NCBI GenBank assembly: GCA_963795825.1 | Contig: CAWCIW010000002.1 | Location: 248,001 to 312,000 of the forward strand | DNA length: 64,000 bases | DNA from: BOG-908 sp963795825 | Lineage (GTDB): Bacteria > Pseudomonadota > Alphaproteobacteria > Acetobacterales > Acetobacteraceae | Direction of reading: 5' to 3' | Shown: one piece after another, positions 8,003 through 17,288 of the stretch | How the letters are laid out: each line of letters begins with the position of its first letter | Numbering within the stretch: position 1 is the stretch's first letter | Program-made: the position numbers and the translations under genes | Notes under the pieces: generated by a model | The model's input: the letters and a program-made list of their open reading frames with translations, nothing else | What the model was told of the DNA's origin: nothing | Database searches by the model: none

Positions 8003-9402
8003 GCGTCGTGCTCGCGTTTCGCCCACCATTCGCGGAAGCTTTGTGCGGGCAAAGCGGGAAAATCGCGCGTGCTCGTCCAGCCGGCGAGCGGGCCGGGCAG
8101 GCGGGAGATGATGCCATCCTGCGCGATCGCGCGCTGCGCTACGCGGCCGATCGCCTGCGCCGCGCCGATGCGCGATTGGCTTTCGAACATCCACAAAGCG
8201 GCCTTCATCGCCACCGTTTCGGCATCGATGGTGTGGGCGGCGCGTCGGGCGTCGGTGGCGCCGGCGCGGAGGTGCACCAGGATGCGCGGGATGTTGATTT
8301 TCACCGGGCACACTTCGTAGCAGGCGCCGCAGAGCGTGCTGGCAAAAGGCAGCGAGCCGGCGGCGTCGTAGCCGCGCAATTGCGGCGTGAGGATTGCGCC
8401 GATCGGGCCCTGGTACATCGAATCATAAGCATGTCCGCCGGTGCGTTCGTAGACCGGGCATACGTTGAGGCAGCGCGAGCAGCGTATGCAATGCAGGGTT
8501 TCGCGCGCGGCTTTGTCGGCCATGATGCGGGTGCGGCCGTTGTCGAGCAGCACGAGGTGGAATTCCTGCGGGCCATCGTTTTCGCGCACGCCGGTCCATA
8601 GCGAGGTGTACGGGTTCATGCGTTCGCCGGTGGCGCTGCGCGGCAGGAGTTGCAGGAATACCGAGAGATCTTCGAAACGCGGCAGCACCTTCTCGATGCC
8701 CATCAGCGAGATCAGCACGCGCGGCAGCGTGAGGCACATGCGGCCGTTGCCTTCACTTTCCACCACGCATACGCTGCCGGTTTCCGCTATCGCGAAATTG
8801 GCGCCGGAGATGGCGACCGGCGTGTTGAGGAAGCGCTCGCGCAGATAGATGCGTGCGGCGGCGGTGAGATCGGTCGGTTTGTCGGTGAGCTTGCCCTGGC
8901 CGAATTTCGCCTCGAACAGCGCCTGGATTTCCGCGCGGTTGCGGTGGATGGCGGGCACCAGGATGTGGCTCGGCGTATCGTCCATGAGCTGCACGATCAT
9001 GTCCGCGAGATCGGTCTCCACCGGCTCGATGCCGGCCGCCGTCATGGCCGGGTTCAGGTCGATCTCGTCGGTGGTCATCGACTTGATCTTGATCGCGCGC
9101 GTGGCGCCGTGGCGACGGGTGATGCCGATGATGATCTCGCGCGCCTCTTCGGCGTCGCGCGCCCAGTGCACGTGGCCGCCGGCGGCGGTTACGCGCTCCT
9201 CGAGTTGCAGGAGATGCGTGTCCAGATCACGCAACGCGGCCTGTTTGATGGCCTGGCCGGCGTCGCGAAGCTGCTCCCAGTCGGGCAGTTCGGCGGTTAC
9301 GCGCGCGGTTCTGGCGCGGATCGTGGTGGTGGCTTTGCGTATGTTGCGGCGGAGCTGGGTGTTGCGCAGCTCGGTGTGGGCGATTGTGGCGAAGTCGGTC
9401 AT
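7999..9402 (-). CDS. lutB: LutB-type lactate utilisation iron-sulfur protein
   Basis: LutB carries the iron-sulfur clusters of the lactate oxidation complex. The 467-residue protein has an N-terminal LUD (DUF162) domain (about 60-295), then a ferredoxin-like module with CIRCSRCLNVCP and, about 50 residues later, CGACYEVCPVK. A C-terminal helical domain ends in WAKREHDA. The ATG at 9402 gives MTDFATIAHTEL; a TTG at 9417 would add five residues but starts at the repeat edge. lutC overlaps its 3' end by 4 bp. The upstream gene lutA is separated only by PHE element 4, so the repeat sits inside the expected lutABC operon. Confidence 0.92.
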   Translation of the reverse strand: MTDFATIAHTELRNTQLRRNIRKATTTIRARTARVTAELPDWEQLRDAGQAIKQAALRDLDTHLLQLEERVTAAGGHVHWARDAEEAREIIIGITRRHGATRAIKIKSMTTDEIDLNPAMTAAGIEPVETDLADMIVQLMDDTPSHILVPAIHRNRAEIQALFEAKFGQGKLTDKPTDLTAAARIYLRERFLNTPVAISGANFAIAETGSVCVVESEGNGRMCLTLPRVLISLMGIEKVLPRFEDLSVFLQLLPRSATGERMNPYTSLWTGVRENDGPQEFHLVLLDNGRTRIMADKAARETLHCIRCSRCLNVCPVYERTGGHAYDSMYQGPIGAILTPQLRGYDAAGSLPFASTLCGACYEVCPVKINIPRILVHLRAGATDARRAAHTIDAETVAMKAALWMFESQSRIGAAQAIGRVAQRAIAQDGIISRLPGPLAGWTSTRDFPALPAQSFREWWAKREHDA

Positions 9403-9423
9403 GGGGTGGGTGCGCAAGTAAGG

Positions 9424-9604
9424 AAGGAAGGCCTTCTTTTTTGCAAAAAAGAAGCAAAAAACTCTTGCTCCGTTGCCTGCACGGAGGCATGCGCTCGTTC
9501 TGCAAAAACCCGTACTTGCCGCCTAGGCGCATGCTTTGGTGCAGGCGTCGGAGCAAAAGTCTTTTGCTTCTTTTCTTCAGAAAAGAAGGCCTTTCTTTCT
9601 TCCC
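9424..9604. repeat. PHE element 4 (full) inside the lut operon
   Basis: The left arm has a CTTCTTTTTT stem with no loop; the right arm has CTTCTTTTC with a TTCA loop. The core begins CTCCGTTGCCTGCAC and ends GTGCAGGCGTCGGAGC. The right end touches the lutA stop at 9605; the left end is about 20 bp from the lutB start. Confidence 0.9.
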
Positions 9605-10324
9605 TCACGTACACGCCAATATCTCCGCAATATGCATAGCCCGCACTCCAGCCTGCAGCCGCGAAAGCCCGCCCGAGATATGCATCAGGCAAGAATTATC
9701 CCCCGCCGTCACCACTTCGGCCCCTGTCGCCAGCACGGCGCGCATCTTGTCCGTCAGCATCGCGGTGGAAACCTCCGCGTTCTTCACCGCGAACGTGCCG
9801 CCGAACCCGCAGCATTGCTCCACATCCGGCAGCTCCACGAAATCGATGCCGCGCACCGCGCCGAGCAGCGCGCGGGGTGCGCCGCCCAGTTTCAGCGCGC
9901 GCAGCGAGTTGCAGGAGGCGTGGTATGTCACGCGATGCGGGAAGTACGCGCCGACATCCTCGATCTGCAAAACGCGTGTCAGGAACTCGGTGAATTCGTG
10001 AACGCGCGGAATGATGGCGTCCAGCTCGGCGAGCAGCGCGCTGTCGCCTTCCGCCAGGCGCGGATATTGCGCGCGTATCGTGGTGGTGCAGGAGGTCGAT
10101 GGGATCACGATACACTCCGCGTCGCGGTAGGTTTCCACGAAGCGGCGCACCAGGGTCAGCGCCTCGCGCGGGTAGCCGGAATTGCTGTGCATCTGGCCGC
10201 AGCAGGTTTGCGTCGGGCGGAATTCCACCGCGTGGCCGAGGCGTTCCAGCACGGCGACGGCGGCCTGGCCGGTCTGCGGGAAGAGCGTGTCGTTGAAGCA
10301 GGTGATGAACAGGGAGACGCGCAT
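9605..10324 (-). CDS. lutA: LutA-type lactate utilisation protein (CCG domains)
   Basis: LutA is the heterodisulfide-reductase-like subunit of the LutABC lactate oxidase. The 239-residue product has the family's two cysteine-rich domains, with TQTCCGQM near residue 40 and EQCCGFGG near 175, plus conserved STSCTT and HASCNS segments. The ATG at 10324 overlaps the stop of the upstream acyl-CoA dehydrogenase gene (TGATG), so the two are probably co-translated. PHE element 4 directly follows the stop. Confidence 0.92.
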   Translation of the reverse strand: MRVSLFITCFNDTLFPQTGQAAVAVLERLGHAVEFRPTQTCCGQMHSNSGYPREALTLVRRFVETYRDAECIVIPSTSCTTTIRAQYPRLAEGDSALLAELDAIIPRVHEFTEFLTRVLQIEDVGAYFPHRVTYHASCNSLRALKLGGAPRALLGAVRGIDFVELPDVEQCCGFGGTFAVKNAEVSTAMLTDKMRAVLATGAEVVTAGDNSCLMHISGGLSRLQAGVRAMHIAEILACT

Positions 10325-11971
10325 CAGGCGGCTACCGGCGCGCGGCCGTAAGCGAGGTCGGCGAGTTCCATGTCGGTGGTTACCGCCTGCAGCAGCGGCT
10401 CACGCGTCACGATCTCTGCAGCCACCAGCGCGGTGCGATCGGATTTATGCACGATGCGCCATTCCGCGGCTTCGGCGAGCAGGGCGGCTTGCGTCACGCG
10501 CGCCATGCCGTTGGCCAGGCGCCTGCCGTCGCGCTCGTCGGGTTCCAGAACCATCGGGCGCAGGGTCTCCAGGGCGCTGGCGATGCGCGGTTTCAGGCAG
10601 GCCACTTCGGCATGCGTCACGTTGGCGAGGCGGTGGGTGATGTCGTCGAGCCATTCCAGGCCGAGATCGCGCGAACGCAAAGCGCGCAACACATCGTGCG
10701 ACAGATACCGACGTGGTGCCTTCCCAGATCGCATGCACATGCGCGTTGCGGAAGATGCGCGGCAGGCCGGTATCTTCGAGATAACCGGCGCCGCCGAAAC
10801 TCTCGATCAGCTCGCTGGTGCCCCAGATCCCCTGTCGGGCACAGGCAAGTTTGGTAAGCGGGGCGAGCAGGCGCGCCATCTGCGTGTTGCCGCCGTGCTC
10901 GGCGCGGCCGACCGCGGCGGCGGTTTCGAAACACAAAGCGAGCATCGCCTCGTATTCCGCGGCGATGCGCGCCAGCCAGGCGCGGTGCATCGGCTGCTCG
11001 GCCAACGGCGCGCCGAACACGCGCCGCATGCGCGCATAATCGCGCGCCAGGCCGAGCAGGTGGCCCACGCCGGCGGGCCCGGCATAGGCGGCCCACACGC
11101 GCGCGATGTTGAGCAGGGATGCCACCTTGGCCACGCCGCGGCCGAGTCCGCCGATCGGCACGGCCCGTGCGCCGGCAAGGTCCAGCTCGGCGGTGGGCAG
11201 CGCGCGGGTGCCCATCTTCTCCTTCAGCCGCCGCACGGTCAGCCCGTTCCAGCCGCCGTCCGGCCGGCGCAGCTCGAGCAGGAACAGCGACAATCCGGCG
11301 CTGCCGGGGGCGGCACCCTCCGGGCGCGCCAGCACCATCGCGATGTCGGCCGACGTGGCCGAGGTGAACCATTTGGTGCCGTGCAGGCTGAAAATGCCGT
11401 CCTCGCGGGGCGTGGCGGTGGTTCCTGTCTCGCTCACATCAGAGCCGCCCGCTTTTTCCGTCATCCACTGGCCGCTGGTGATGCCGCCTTGCCGCGCGGT
11501 GAGCCGCGCGCCGTATTGCGCCCACAGGGCCGGGTCGTGCTGGCGCAGCAGCCAGGCGGCACCGTCCGTCATCACTAGCGGGCAGGTGGCCACCGCGCTG
11601 ACGGGATCGAACAGGTTGGCCAGTCCGGCCTGCACCACGCGCCCGTACGCGCCATAACCGCTGTCATACGGCGTGGCGACGAGGCCTTCTTCCTGGCCGA
11701 TGCGCACCAGCGCATCGAAGGCGGGATCGACCTCTATGCGGTCGATGCGATTGCCCCAGGGATCGTAGGGCACGTGGCGGGGCGGGGTGCGTTCGGCGGC
11801 ATCGGCCAGAGTGGGCAGCTCGGCCACCGCGCGCTCGCCCAGTCGGTCCAGCGCCGGCACGGCATCGGCGAAGATCTCGGCGGGGAGGTGGCGCTCGAGC
11901 GCGTAGCGCAAGGTCGCGTCGTGGCGGAAGCGGTTGCGCGGGAGCGGCGCGGGTTGCGTGAAGTCGGGCAT
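10324..11971 (-). CDS. AidB-type acyl-CoA dehydrogenase family protein, frameshifted
   Basis: This is a flavin-dependent acyl-CoA dehydrogenase of the AidB branch. It has an AidB-like N-terminal domain (RNRFRHDATLRYALERHLP region), the FAD-binding part with QWMTEKAGGSDVSE and HGTKWFTSA, and the C-terminal helical domain with ESFGGAGYLEDTGLP and AIWEGTTSV. After that the frame breaks. Removing one base at about 10705 restores VLSHDVLRAL and a C-terminus of about 130 residues that ends at lutA. The reconstructed length is about 548 residues, normal for AidB. The substrate is unknown. Coupling to lutA is by a TGATG overlap. The indel may be a sequencing error, because both halves are otherwise well preserved. 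Confidence 0.82.
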
Positions 11972-11975
11972 CAGG

Positions 11976-12131
11976 AAGCAAACAGTTCTTTTTTGTAAAA
12001 AAGAACCAAAAAACTTTTGCTATGACGCGGTGTCAGCAGCCGCGCTGCATTTGGAAAAGCCCGGGCGCCACAAATGCGGGGAGCAAGAGTTTTTTGGTCC
12101 TTTTTTGCAAAAAAGGACTGCTTGCCTTGCC
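11976..12131. repeat. PHE element 5 (full)
   Basis: The left arm has stem half GTTCTTTTTT with a GT loop; the right arm has stem half GTCCTTTTTT, with perfect pairing kept in each. The element fills the 160-bp gap between the cobS stop (12132) and the AidB-type gene start (11971). Confidence 0.9.
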
Positions 12132-13136
12132 TCAAATCGCCCGCCGCACGAGGGACCCCGCCGGCAACTCCACATTGAAACAGCGCTGGTAGTATTCAGC
12201 CACCGTGGACCGCTCCGCCTCGTCGCATTTGTTGAGGAACGTCATGCGGAAGGCGAACGCGATGTCGTTGAAGATGCGGTTGTTCTCGGCCCAGGTGATC
12301 ACCGTGCGCGGCGACATCACGGTCGAGATGTCGCCGTTGATGAAGCCTGCGCGGGTGAGGTCGGCCAGCGCCACCATGCTCTCGATCTGGCGGCGCGCCG
12401 GCGTGTCCTTGGGGTCCACGCCCATCTTGGCCAGCACGATCGCGGTCTCCTGCGCGTGCGGCAGGTAGTTCAGCGTGGCCACGATGTTCCAGCGGTCCAT
12501 CTGGCCCTGGTTGATCTGCTGGGTGCCGTGATAGAGGCCGGTGGTGTCGCCCAGGCCCACGGTGTTGGCGGTGGCGAACAGGCGGAAACTCGGATGCGGG
12601 CGTATCACGCGGTTCTGGTCGAGCAGGGTCAGGCGGCCTTCCACCTCGAGCACGCGCTGGATGACGAACATCACGTCCGGGCGGCCGGCATCGTATTCGT
12701 CGAACACCAGGGCGCAGGGGTTCTGCAGCGCCCAGGGCAGGATCCCCTCGCGGAATTCGGTGATCTGCTTGCCGTCCTTCAGGACGATGGCGTCCTTGCC
12801 GATCAGGTCTATGCGGCTGATATGGCTGTCGAGATTCACCCGTATGCAGGGCCAGTTCAGGCGGGCGGCCACCTGCTCGATATGGGTGCTCTTGCCGGTA
12901 CCGTGGTAGCCCTGGATCATCACGCGGCGGTTGAAGGCGAAGCCGGCGAGGATGGCCAGCGTGGTCTCTCGGTCGAACTTGTAGGTGGGATCAAGGTCGG
13001 GCACCTGGTCCGTGCGCTGGGAAAAGGCTGGCACCACCATGTCGGTGTCTATGCCGAAGGTCGCGCGCGCTTCTACCTTGGTGTCGGGCACGGAAGGCTG
13101 GGGGTCGGACGCCTGCAGGGCGGCGATTTTGTTCAT
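12132..13136 (-). CDS. cobS: cobaltochelatase subunit CobS (AAA+ ATPase)
   Basis: CobS forms, with CobT, the AAA+ motor that works with CobN to insert cobalt into hydrogenobyrinic acid diamide in the aerobic B12 pathway. The 334-residue protein has Walker A GYHGTGKST at about 78-86, Walker B ALVFDEYD at about 140-147, and FATANTVGLGDTTGLYHG, all diagnostic of CobS. The usual partner cobT, commonly found directly downstream, is not present here. The next gene after PHE element 5 is the unrelated acyl-CoA dehydrogenase. A J-domain gene lies upstream in the same direction, an arrangement common in alphaproteobacteria. Confidence 0.95.
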   Translation of the reverse strand: MNKIAALQASDPQPSVPDTKVEARATFGIDTDMVVPAFSQRTDQVPDLDPTYKFDRETTLAILAGFAFNRRVMIQGYHGTGKSTHIEQVAARLNWPCIRVNLDSHISRIDLIGKDAIVLKDGKQITEFREGILPWALQNPCALVFDEYDAGRPDVMFVIQRVLEVEGRLTLLDQNRVIRPHPSFRLFATANTVGLGDTTGLYHGTQQINQGQMDRWNIVATLNYLPHAQETAIVLAKMGVDPKDTPARRQIESMVALADLTRAGFINGDISTVMSPRTVITWAENNRIFNDIAFAFRMTFLNKCDEAERSTVAEYYQRCFNVELPAGSLVRRAI

Positions 13137-13171
13137 CTCGCTTTTGGTCCTTGTGGATTAGGTAAGGCCAA

Positions 13172-13220
13172 GGGCTCTGCCCCTGGACCCCGTTGGGGTT
13201 GGAAACCCCAAACCCCCGAC
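13172..13220. repeat. GC-rich hairpin repeat, copy 1
   Basis: The outer motifs are GGGCTCTGCCCC and ACCCCCGA. They enclose a hairpin with stem TTGGGGTT/AACCCCAA. A second copy at 47462-47507 has the same outer motifs but a different, equally well paired stem. It lies between the dnaJ-like stop (13238) and the cobS start (13136). As an RNA it could act as a transcription attenuator, but there is no U-tract. Confidence 0.75.
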
Positions 13221-13237
13221 AGTTTGGCTGGACTGGA

Positions 13238-13834
13238 TCATACGCGGGCGTGCTCCGGCGTGAGGTGGGACCGCACCTGCGCGTAGGCCAGGTTGATCAC
13301 CTTGAAGCGTTCCTCTGCCTCGCGGTTGCCGCCATTGGTGTCCGGATGATGGGATTTGGCGAGCGCCTTGTAGCGCGTTTTCACCTCGTCGAGGCTGACC
13401 GGCCAGTGCAGGCCCAGCGTGTCCAGCGGCTGGCGCAGATCTGGCGGCGTGCCTCCGGCTTGCGGCTGGCCGCCTTTGCGGCCCTGGCGCATGCCGGCGG
13501 CGCCCAGGATGTCGAGCCGGTCGTGCACCAGATCCTCTTCCGGCATGCCGCCGCCGAGCCGGCCGAGTGGCCAGGTGGGGCGCTGCCAGCCGGTGTCGTC
13601 GCGCATATGGGCTTCGATCTGATCGGGCGTCATGCCCTTGTAGAAGTCCCAGCTCGCATTGTAGGCGCGCACGTGATCGAGGCAGAACCAGAAATAGTCG
13701 CGCAGGCTGTCGCGCGACTTGGGCGCGCGGTAGCCGCCTTCGTTCGGGCAACCCTGCACGTCGCAGCACCGGCCGGGGGCTGCCGGGTCCGGATCGTAGG
13801 CTCTGGCGCGGGAGGGGCGCGGACGCTCGGTCAT
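13238..13834 (-). CDS. J-domain (DnaJ-like) protein
   Basis: This 198-residue protein has an N-terminal region with CCDVQGCPNEG and a conserved FWFCLDHVRAYNASWDFYKGM segment. A C-terminal J domain (about 140-190) carries the essential HPD tripeptide in KSHHPDTNGG. This domain order, with the J domain at the C-terminus, is typical of the small alphaproteobacterial family encoded next to cobS. It would stimulate a DnaK-type Hsp70, but its client is unknown. It starts at an ATG, ends about 100 bp before the cobS start with the GC-rich hairpin between them, and diverges from the bolA-like gene. Confidence 0.85.
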   Translation of the reverse strand: MTERPRPSRARAYDPDPAAPGRCCDVQGCPNEGGYRAPKSRDSLRDYFWFCLDHVRAYNASWDFYKGMTPDQIEAHMRDDTGWQRPTWPLGRLGGGMPEEDLVHDRLDILGAAGMRQGRKGGQPQAGGTPPDLRQPLDTLGLHWPVSLDEVKTRYKALAKSHHPDTNGGNREAEERFKVINLAYAQVRSHLTPEHARV

Positions 13835-13959
13835 CCTCTGTTATGTGCGGTTGCGGCGGGCGGCGGCAAGCCCGGTTGCGGCCGTGGCGGCAGAGTATGA
13901 CATACCTTCTAGGGTCGGCGGCGCATGGCCCGCGGACGATCGGATGGGAGACGGAAACG

Positions 13960-14229
13960 ATGAACCGGCACGCGCGGATGACGGCGATCCTGGAGGCGGC
14001 GTTCGCGCCCCTGCAGATGACGATAGAGGACGAGAGCGCCCGCCATGCCGGCCATTCCGGCGCGCGCGAAGGCGGCGAGACGCATTACCGGGTGGCGCTC
14101 GTCTCAGAAAGTTTCACGAATCTCGGCAGGGTCGAGAGGTCTCGCCGCGTACACAACGTGCTCACAGGCGAGTTCGAGGTGGGGTTACACGCGCTATCGT
14201 TGAGTTTGCGCTCGCCGGGTGAAATGTAA
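13960..14229 (+). CDS. bolA: BolA family protein
   Basis: This is an 89-residue BolA-family protein. Members bind [2Fe-2S] clusters together with monothiol glutaredoxins and take part in iron-sulfur trafficking or stress regulation. The conserved features are HYRVALVSESFTNLGRVERSR and VHNVL, followed by GLHALSLSLRSPGE, the typical C-terminal class signature. The ATG at 13960 has GGGAGA eight to nine bases upstream. The gene diverges from the J-domain gene with 125 bp between them. Confidence 0.88.
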   Translation: MNRHARMTAILEAAFAPLQMTIEDESARHAGHSGAREGGETHYRVALVSESFTNLGRVERSRRVHNVLTGEFEVGLHALSLSLRSPGEM

Positions 14230-14320
14230 TCTCTAAAACCACGCAATTTGATAAATATGCGTTTCGTTTGCGTGAACATTGGAGTAGCTGACTCACAACA
14301 ACATCGACTGGAGTTGTAAC

Positions 14321-14704
14321 GTGAGCGGGAGCAGGCTGGTAAATCGTAACATCACCGCGGGTGCGGGACGTACGAGCATGCGGCTTGAGCCCGAGGTGTG
14401 GGACGCGCTGCGCGAGGTCTGCCTGCGCGAGGGAATCGAGCTGCGCGACCTCATCAAGTCGGTGGAGCGCAACGCCTCGGCCGGCGGGCGCACCAGCGCC
14501 GTGCGCGTCCACGTTCTGGCGTATTTCCGCGCTGCCGCCACCGCGGCCGGCCATGCGGCTGTGGGACACGGCAATGCCACGGCGACCGGCATGCCGATGA
14601 GCGTGCTGAGCGAGATCGAATTGGGCGGGGAGCCGGGCGGCTCGCTGCCGGCAGGCCTGCTGAGCGAAATCGAAGTCGACACGAATACACAGCGCGACGC
14701 CTGA
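14321..14704 (+). CDS. ribbon-helix-helix domain protein
   Basis: This 127-residue protein has a ribbon-helix-helix DNA-binding domain of the RHH_4 type. It has RTSMRLEPEVWDALREVCLRE as the strand and first helix, then RDLIKSVERN, then TSAVRVHVLAYFR. The C-terminal half is Gly/Ala-rich and contains two copies of LSEIE-like sequence. It is probably a small transcriptional regulator; no target can be named. The GTG start at 14321 has TGGAGT seven bases upstream. The preceding 90 bp are notably AT-rich and probably hold the promoter. The gene is convergent with hrpB. Confidence 0.75.
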   Translation: MSGSRLVNRNITAGAGRTSMRLEPEVWDALREVCLREGIELRDLIKSVERNASAGGRTSAVRVHVLAYFRAAATAAGHAAVGHGNATATGMPMSVLSEIELGGEPGGSLPAGLLSEIEVDTNTQRDA

Positions 14705-14813
14705 ATCGTCCGCTTCGCGTGTGCGCCTGTTTTTGAGAATAAAGGCAAAAAAGCGCCGTCTGTGACGTCTGTCCAGCACCGCAACGGCCGGCAGGACCAG
14801 CGCAAGCTGCCGC

Positions 14814-14876
14814 ATAGGCGTCACAGCAAAAGCTTTTTGGTCCTTTTTCTCGAAAAAGGACTGCTTTCTTCTTAAT
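14814..14876. repeat. PHE element 6 (right arm; left arm decayed)
   Basis: This right arm, with stem half GTCCTTTTTC and a CTCG turn, is preceded by GCGTCACAGC. It abuts the hrpB stop at 14880. A weak left-arm relic may lie at 14727-14756 (TTTTTGAGAATAAAGG then CAAAAAAGC). Confidence 0.85.
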
Positions 14877-14879
14877 CCT

Positions 14880-17288
14880 TCAGCCCGGCGACGAAGGATC
14901 CTCCGGCCAGGAATGGCGCGGATACCGTCCCCGCATGTCGCGCCGCACCTCCGCCCAGGCGCCGCGCCAGAACCCCTCCAGATCGCCGGTGATCGCAACC
15001 GGCCGCCCGGCCGGCGAGAGCAGCGCCATCTGCACGCCGATGCGGCCGCCGGCCAGGCGCGGCGTGCGGGTCAGCCCGTAGAACGCCTGCGCGCGGGCGG
15101 ATATGGCGGGGACCGGGGTGTCGTAGTCGATGCTGGCGCGGCCGCCCGGGAGGTCGAGATGGGTCGGCAGCTCGCGGTCCAGCCGGGCGGCGTCCGCCCA
15201 GCCGAGCACGCCGCGCAGGAGGGTGGCGAGGTCCAGCCGGGCGATGTCCGCCAGGCGGGTGAGGCCGAGCAAATGGGGGGCGAGCCAGGTTTGCGCGGTG
15301 GCGGCGAGGGTGTTGTCCGAGATGTCCGGGAAGGCGGGGTCGAGGCCGTGCAGGAGGGCGGCGCGGGCCTGTAGCTGGCGCGCGGCTGGGTTCCAGGGGA
15401 GCAGGTCCGGCTTGGCGGCGAGCACGCCAGCCAGCGTGGCGGCGGTGGCGTCCGGGTCGGCGGGCACCATGCGGTCTTCCAGCACGAGGGCGCCGTAGCG
15501 GCGGCGGCGGCGGGAGAAAACCGCGCCTGTCGCCTGGTCGAAGCCGCTTTCCACCGATTGGGTGGTGAGTGCGGCGATGGCGGGGGGCAGGTTGTCGGGG
15601 TCGAGTTCGGCGGCGAGGGTGATGCGGGCGGCGGCTTTCTGCTCGAGGCCGGCCACCACGAGCAGCCTGGCCTGGGAGAGTTTGTCGGCCACAGAGAGGC
15701 GCGCGCCGCCGCCGCCGGAGAGGCGGAACGCGCCGGGTTCGCCGCGTCGCTGGGCGATGCGGTCCGGGAAGGCGGCGGCCAGCAGGGCGCCGGCTTCGGC
15801 CGCGTTGCCGGCCGGGTCGGCCCGGATGCCGAGGCGACGGCGGTATTGCGTGGCGGCCTGGCGTATGCGGGCCAGCGCGCCGCGGTCGGCGTCGGCGGCC
15901 CCGTGGGCGATCGCGGCGAGGCGGCTGCCCACATCGGCGCTGGCCGAGGCGCGCAGCGGGTCGCGCTCCTCCAGCAGGGCGGCGAGGTCCGCGGCGAGCG
16001 CGGCGGAGGCGGGGTCCGGGGCCGCCAGCATCATCGCGGCCAGGCGGGGATGGGCGCCGAGTTTGGCCATGCGGCGGCCGAGTTCGGTGATGCGGCCGGC
16101 CTGGTCCAGCGCGCCGAGCTGGGTGAGCAGCGCGCCTGCGGCGGCCAGCGCGCCTGCGGGCGGCGCGTCGGGGAAAGGGAGGTCGGCGGGGGCGGCGCCC
16201 CAGGCGGCGCAATCGAGGGCGAGGCCGGCGAGCTCGGCCTCGAAGATCTGCGGGCGGTCGAAGGGGGCCAGGCCGCGGTGTAGCGCGGTGGTCCACAGGC
16301 GGATCGCCACGCCGGGTGCCTCGCGGCCGGCGCGGCCGGCGCGCTGGTCCGCGGCGGCGCGGCTGATGCGTACGGTTTCCAGGCGGGTGAGGCCGGTGGC
16401 GGGATCGAGCCGCGGGGTGCGCCGCCAGCCGCCGTCGATCACGATGCGCACGCCGGGCACGGTCAGGGAGGTTTCGGCGATCGAGGTGGCGAGCACCACG
16501 CGGCGGCCGGCGGCCGGCGTGAGCGCGCGGTCCTGCTCGGCGGGCGGCAGGTCGCCGTGCAGCGGGAGCACCAGGGCGCCGCAGCCGGCGAGGTCCTGTT
16601 CGGTGCGGCGTATCTCGCCCATGCCGGGGAGGAAGGCGAGTATGTCGCCCGCGTGGGCGGCAAGGGCGGCGCGTATGGCGCGCGCCATGGCGGGGGCGAG
16701 GTCGCGCGGGCCGGGGATGTCACGCGCGGCGTGGTGCTGGGCGACGGGGAACATGCGGCCGGCGCTCTCGATCACCGGGCCGCCGAGCAGGGTGGCCAGG
16801 CGGGCGCCGTCCGCTGTGGCGGACATCGCCAGCAGGCGCAGTTCCGGGCGGAAGCTGCGCTGGAGGTCGAGGCAGAAGGCGAGCGCCAGGTCGGCGTCCA
16901 GGCCGCGTTCGTGCACCTCGTCGAAGATCACGCAGGCGACGCCGTCGAGCCCCGGATCCGATTGCAGGCGGCGGACGAGCAGGCCTTCGGTGACGACCTC
17001 GATGCGGGTGGTGGGCGAGATCGCGCTGTCCAGCCGGGTGCGGTAGCCGGCGGTGGTGCCCACGGGCTCGCCGAGGAGGGCGGACATGCGGGTGGCGGCG
17101 GCGCGGGCGGCGAGGCGGCGGGGCTCCAGCATGAGGATGCGGCCGGTGCCCAGCCAGGGGGCTGCCAGGAGGGCCAGGGGGACTCCGGTGGTTTTGCCGG
17201 CGCCTGGGGGAGCGACCAGGATGGCGTTCGGAGTGGTGGCTAGGGTTTGCTGAAGGGTGGGCAGGGCGTCGTTGATGGGGAGGTTCAT
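14880..17288 (-). CDS. hrpB: ATP-dependent RNA helicase HrpB
   Basis: HrpB is a DEAH/RHA-family helicase of largely unknown physiological role. The 802-residue product has Walker A APPGAGKTT (about 30-38), DEVH in FDEVHERGLD (about 115-125), motif III SATAD, and motif VI-like QRAGRAGR near residue 315. An HA2 region and the long HrpB-specific C-terminal domain follow, ending in DPSSPG. An open frame continues upstream through PHE element 7 and antisense to dsbD, but the family N-terminus MNLPINDALP fixes the start at 17288. The stop is four bases from PHE element 6. The promoter must lie in PHE element 7 or beyond it in dsbD. Confidence 0.94.
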   Translation of the reverse strand: MNLPINDALPTLQQTLATTPNAILVAPPGAGKTTGVPLALLAAPWLGTGRILMLEPRRLAARAAATRMSALLGEPVGTTAGYRTRLDSAISPTTRIEVVTEGLLVRRLQSDPGLDGVACVIFDEVHERGLDADLALAFCLDLQRSFRPELRLLAMSATADGARLATLLGGPVIESAGRMFPVAQHHAARDIPGPRDLAPAMARAIRAALAAHAGDILAFLPGMGEIRRTEQDLAGCGALVLPLHGDLPPAEQDRALTPAAGRRVVLATSIAETSLTVPGVRIVIDGGWRRTPRLDPATGLTRLETVRISRAAADQRAGRAGREAPGVAIRLWTTALHRGLAPFDRPQIFEAELAGLALDCAAWGAAPADLPFPDAPPAGALAAAGALLTQLGALDQAGRITELGRRMAKLGAHPRLAAMMLAAPDPASAALAADLAALLEERDPLRASASADVGSRLAAIAHGAADADRGALARIRQAATQYRRRLGIRADPAGNAAEAGALLAAAFPDRIAQRRGEPGAFRLSGGGGARLSVADKLSQARLLVVAGLEQKAAARITLAAELDPDNLPPAIAALTTQSVESGFDQATGAVFSRRRRRYGALVLEDRMVPADPDATAATLAGVLAAKPDLLPWNPAARQLQARAALLHGLDPAFPDISDNTLAATAQTWLAPHLLGLTRLADIARLDLATLLRGVLGWADAARLDRELPTHLDLPGGRASIDYDTPVPAISARAQAFYGLTRTPRLAGGRIGVQMALLSPAGRPVAITGDLEGFWRGAWAEVRRDMRGRYPRHSWPEDPSSPG

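Noticed and set aside
10324..10740. Separate small gene of 138 codons upstream of lutA
   Set aside because: It is the frameshifted C-terminus of the AidB-type acyl-CoA dehydrogenase, beginning after IWEGTTS.
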